In this document: positions 31,589 through 33,953 of the stretch, piece after piece
Position numbering within the stretch: position 1 is the stretch's first letter
How the letters are laid out: each line of letters starts with the position of its first letter
Assembly (NCBI GenBank): GCA_902797145.1
Contig: CADBRR010000092.1
Location: 1-33,953, forward strand
Direction: 5' to 3'
DNA from: an uncultured Eubacteriales bacterium
GTDB taxonomy: Bacteria > Bacillota > Clostridia > Christensenellales > CAG-138
Length of the DNA: 33,953 nt
Program-made: the position numbers and the translations under genes
Notes under the pieces: model-generated
Told to the model about the DNA's origin: nothing
Seen by the model: only the letters and a program-made list of their open reading frames with translations
Databases searched by the model: none

Positions 31589-33565
31589 ATGAATTTTAAT
31601 CAAATTGACAAAAAAGTTATAGAAACAATTAGAGTGCTTTCTATGGACGCTATCCAGAAAGCAAACAGCGGTCATCCCGGCTTCCCTATTGATGCTGCAC
31701 CTATGGCATATACATTGTGGAAGCAAATGCGCCACAATCCTTTGAATCCTACTTGGTCAGGTCGTGATAGATTCGTGCTTTCAGCAGGCCACGCTTCAAT
31801 GCTCGAATATTCACTTCTTCATCTTTTCGGTTATAAGCTGAGCATGGACGATATTAAATCTTTCCGTCAGTTCGGCAGCAACGCACCCGGTCATCCTGAA
31901 GTTTCAAGGGAGTTTGGCATCGAATCATCATCAGGACCTCTTGGACAGGGCATTGCTACTGCTGTAGGTATGGCAATGGCTGAAGCAAAAATGGCTTCAA
32001 TATTTAATCGTGATGGCTTCAATGTTGTTGATAACTACACATATGTAATTATGGGCGATGGCTGCGTTATGGAAGGTATTTCGGGCGAAGCTGCTTCACT
32101 TGCAGGTACGCTCGGTCTTTCAAAGCTCATTGCGCTTTATGATAGAAACAGCATTACAATCGAAGGCAACATTGATATAGCTTTCAGGGAAAATGTTGGC
32201 GCAAGATACGAAGCATACGGCTGGCACGTTCAGGAAGTAAAAGACGGCGAAAATATGGCTGCTATATATGAAGCAATTCAAAACGCAAAGTCAGAAAAGG
32301 ACAAGCCTTCACTTATTATCGTAAATACTAAAATCGCTGTTGGCACAGCTAAGGAAGGCCTTGCAAGCGCACATGGCGAACCGCTCGGCGAAGAAAACAT
32401 TAAGAATTATAAAGCTTCTATCGGTTGGAATGAAGATGCGTTCACAGTGCCGGAAGATGTTAAGAAGCATTTTGCTGATATGCTCCCGACATACAAAGCA
32501 TACGAAGATGAATGGAACGAAATGTTTGCTCGCTACAAGGTAGAATATCCCGAACTTGCAAAGATGTGGGAAGAATATCACAATCCTGTTGATGCGCAAA
32601 TGCTTATGGACAACGAAGACTTGTGGTCACTTTCAGGCAATATGGCAACAAGGGCAGCTTCAGGCAAAGTTATAAATAAGCTTGCTAACATTTTGCCTAA
32701 CCTCTTTGGTGGTTCTGCGGATCTCGGTCCGTCTAACAAGACTGTTATGGATGGTAGAGGCTGGTTCTCAAAGGAAGACAGGACAGGCTATAACGTTCAT
32801 TTTGGCATTCGTGAATTTGCTATGGCTGCTGCTTGCAACGGAATAATGCTTTATGGCGGACTCCACGCATATTGCGCAACATTTATGGTATTTTCCGATT
32901 ACCTCAAACCTGCGCTCAGACTTTCTGCACTCATGGAATTGCCGGTTATATATGTGCTCACACACGACTCAATCGCTGTTGGCGAAGACGGACCTACTCA
33001 TCAGCCTATTGAACAGCTTGCAATGCTCCGTTCAATACCTAACAGCTTGACATTCCGCCCTGCTGACTGCACAGAAACAGTTGCAGGTTATGTAACAGCA
33101 CTCACACATAATATGCCTACAGCGCTTATCCTTTCAAGGCAGAACTTGCCCGTAAACGAAATGACGAGCAAAGAAGCGCTCAAAGGCGGATATATTCTTA
33201 AAGATACAGACGGAACACCTGACGTTATAATTATGGCATCGGGTTCTGAAGTTTCAATTATGTGCGAAGCTTATGATATTCTTGCAAGCAAGGGCATCAA
33301 GGCAAGGCTTGTAAGTATGCCATGTACTGAATTATTTGAAATGCAGAGCGAGGATTACAAAAAGAGCGTTCTTCCCGACTCTGTTCGTGCAAGAGTTGCT
33401 GTTGAAGCTGCATCGGATTTCGGCTGGTACAAATATGTAGGTCTTGACGGCGAAGTTGTTTCAATCAATCACTTTGGCGCATCAGCTCCCGGCGGTTTCT
33501 TGCTCAAACACTTTGGTTTCACAGCAGAAAACGTTGTTGCAGCAGTTGAAAGAGTTATAAAATAA
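31589..33565 (+). CDS. tkt: Transketolase
   Basis: TPP-dependent enzyme of the non-oxidative pentose phosphate pathway, moving two-carbon units between sugar phosphates. The full-length 658-residue protein shows S-G-H-P-G at 27-31, the TPP/Mg motif starting G-D-G at 156-158, A-H-G-E-P-L-G near residue 260, and the second-domain motif around G-I-R-E-F-A-M, with the T-H-D-S-I-A-V-G-E-D-G-P-T-H-Q-P substrate region after it. An open frame extends 15 codons upstream, but AGGAGG lies 7 bases before ATG 31589. It is a single gene, divergent from purR, and no clear terminator follows. Codons are clearly tuned: the gene looks highly expressed. Confidence 0.97.
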   Translation: MNFNQIDKKVIETIRVLSMDAIQKANSGHPGFPIDAAPMAYTLWKQMRHNPLNPTWSGRDRFVLSAGHASMLEYSLLHLFGYKLSMDDIKSFRQFGSNAPGHPEVSREFGIESSSGPLGQGIATAVGMAMAEAKMASIFNRDGFNVVDNYTYVIMGDGCVMEGISGEAASLAGTLGLSKLIALYDRNSITIEGNIDIAFRENVGARYEAYGWHVQEVKDGENMAAIYEAIQNAKSEKDKPSLIIVNTKIAVGTAKEGLASAHGEPLGEENIKNYKASIGWNEDAFTVPEDVKKHFADMLPTYKAYEDEWNEMFARYKVEYPELAKMWEEYHNPVDAQMLMDNEDLWSLSGNMATRAASGKVINKLANILPNLFGGSADLGPSNKTVMDGRGWFSKEDRTGYNVHFGIREFAMAAACNGIMLYGGLHAYCATFMVFSDYLKPALRLSALMELPVIYVLTHDSIAVGEDGPTHQPIEQLAMLRSIPNSLTFRPADCTETVAGYVTALTHNMPTALILSRQNLPVNEMTSKEALKGGYILKDTDGTPDVIIMASGSEVSIMCEAYDILASKGIKARLVSMPCTELFEMQSEDYKKSVLPDSVRARVAVEAASDFGWYKYVGLDGEVVSINHFGASAPGGFLLKHFGFTAENVVAAVERVIK

Positions 33566-33656
33566 TCATATAGGATTGATGAAAGTGGAAAGTGATTATA
33601 TGAACATTTATGATAAAATATTTCATATTCTGTCATTGATTATCTACACTTTCTAC

Positions 33657-33685
33657 CTAACATTGTCACATTTTTAAGTTATAAT
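33657..33685 (+). promoter_or_regulatory. sigma-A promoter of a candidate small RNA
   Basis: CTAACA (33657-33662), a 17-base spacer and TATAAT (33680-33685). No protein gene follows on this strand within the window, only the hairpin region described at 33690-33824. Confidence 0.5.
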
Positions 33686-33689
33686 ATAC

Positions 33690-33824
33690 TTGTTAGTTAA
33701 TTTCATCCCCCCTATATGCAAAAGGTCGTTAAGCCGTTGGTTTAGCGACCTTTCGCAATATGCGAAGCATATTGCCCTTATTTGAAATGTTGATGCGTTA
33801 AGCCGTTGGTTTAGCGATATTTTT
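33690..33824 (+). ncRNA. Candidate small structured RNA with twin hairpins
   Basis: About 135 bases between a promoter and a terminator-like end. Parts: a run of six C at about 33705-33711; a 15-bp hairpin at 33721-33753 (two G-U pairs, GTT loop); a perfect 9-bp hairpin at 33755-33775 (GCAATATGC, loop GAA); and a third hairpin at 33796-33816 followed by ATATTTTT. The first and third hairpins share 22 identical bases (33727-33748 and 33796-33817). No ribosome binding site with an open frame is present. The family is not one I recognise; it could also be a pair of repeat elements. Confidence 0.4.
33796..33824 (+). terminator. Terminator-like end of the candidate small RNA
   Basis: A 9-bp stem (33796-33804 with 33808-33816, two G-U pairs, GTT loop) followed by ATATTTTT. 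Confidence 0.5.
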
Positions 33825-33857
33825 AACAATTTATACATTATTAAAATTCACATTGAC

Positions 33858-33889
33858 AAAAAAGCTGCGGAAGAACAATTCCACAGCTT
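33858..33889 (-). terminator. Intrinsic terminator of tadA
   Basis: On the minus strand an 11-bp stem (33879-33889 with 33862-33872, one G-U pair) is followed by a run of six T (33858-33863), a few bases after the tadA stop codon. Confidence 0.9.
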
Positions 33890-33893
33890 AATT

Positions 33894-33953
33894 TTACCTT
33901 TTAGTTTTAAAGTAATCCGAAAGAATCTGACCACATTCTTTTTCCATAATACC
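33894..33953 (-). CDS. tadA: tRNA-specific adenosine deaminase TadA, C-terminal end (partial)
   Basis: Only the last 19 codons lie in the window, reading G-I-M-E-K-E-C-G-Q-I-L-S-D-Y-F-K-T-K-R and stop. This matches the C-terminal helix typical of TadA (G-x-x-E-x-E-C-x-x-L-L-x-x-F-F-x-x-x-R), the enzyme that converts A34 to inosine in tRNA(Arg). The gene runs off the right edge; the catalytic H-A-E and P-C-x-x-C motifs would lie outside. A terminator follows the stop directly. The call rests on a short end and should be confirmed with the flanking sequence. Confidence 0.75.
   Translation of the reverse strand, partial: GIMEKECGQILSDYFKTKR

Noticed and set aside
33600-33677. A 25-codon frame for a hydrophobic peptide after tkt, inside nested inverted repeats (GAAAGTG/CACTTTC and ATATGAA/TTCATAT)
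   Set aside because: The ribosome binding site is weak (GGAAAG), its end overlaps the -35/-10 spacer of the candidate small RNA promoter, and such short hydrophobic frames are common by chance in AT-rich DNA.
33727-33817. Two copies of a 22-base repeat as a small CRISPR
   Set aside because: There are only two copies, the unit is part of two hairpins, and no cas gene is near.

Overview
The window looks like a chromosomal stretch of a low-GC, endospore-forming anaerobic Firmicute, most likely class Clostridia. The reasons are strong AGGAGG-type ribosome binding sites, sigma-A promoters of TTGACA/TATAAT type, sporulation genes (yunB, bofA), a Bacillus-type PurR, ferredoxin-type 4Fe-4S motifs in an aldo/keto reductase, and rhodanese-less ThiI beside a NifS-type cysteine desulfurase. 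No family or genus can be assigned from sequence alone. I saw no insertion sequence, prophage, CRISPR array, rRNA or tRNA gene. Most of the window is housekeeping.

Left part (1-7311, mostly minus strand): an orphan lipoprotein gene; an operon sbcD-sbcC-small HExxH protein with its own TTGACA promoter; a YqhQ/DUF1385 membrane protein; and a single-gene hsp20. Middle-left (7492-12529, plus strand): azlC-azlD branched-chain amino acid exporter, a 475-residue membrane protein of unknown function, then an NlpC/P60 hydrolase-thiN-ybaK group behind a long leader, closed by a strong terminator.

Middle (12576-23449): on the minus strand a class A penicillin-binding protein is followed by an unusual single reading frame joining a uracil-DNA glycosylase-like domain to a 4Fe-4S aldo/keto reductase. 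The reductase keeps its own ribosome binding site inside the joined frame. yunB is divergent from the PBP gene. A nifS-thiI-lipoprotein operon (sulfur transfer to tRNA, then a DUF3298-like lipoprotein) runs on the minus strand. A divergent operon on the plus strand encodes a peptidoglycan-binding protein with a catalytically degraded amidase domain, a lipoprotein and BofA, the inhibitor of pro-sigma-K processing.

Right part (23240-31387, minus strand): a DUF378 protein, a small unknown protein, a zinc-ribbon membrane protein with Ig-like domains, and a tight five-gene operon purR-methyltransferase-hslO-TPR protein-THUMP methyltransferase. A transketolase gene is divergent from purR. The last 390 bases hold a candidate small structured RNA (promoter, C-rich run, twin hairpins carrying an identical 22-base sequence, terminator) and the final 19 codons of tadA on the minus strand with its terminator.

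The points most worth checking are the glycosylase-reductase fusion, the pseudo-amidase in the bofA operon, the candidate RNA at 33690-33824, an orphan strong promoter at 946-974, and the leader of the NlpC/P60 gene. I found no clear multi-gene system that I would call new.
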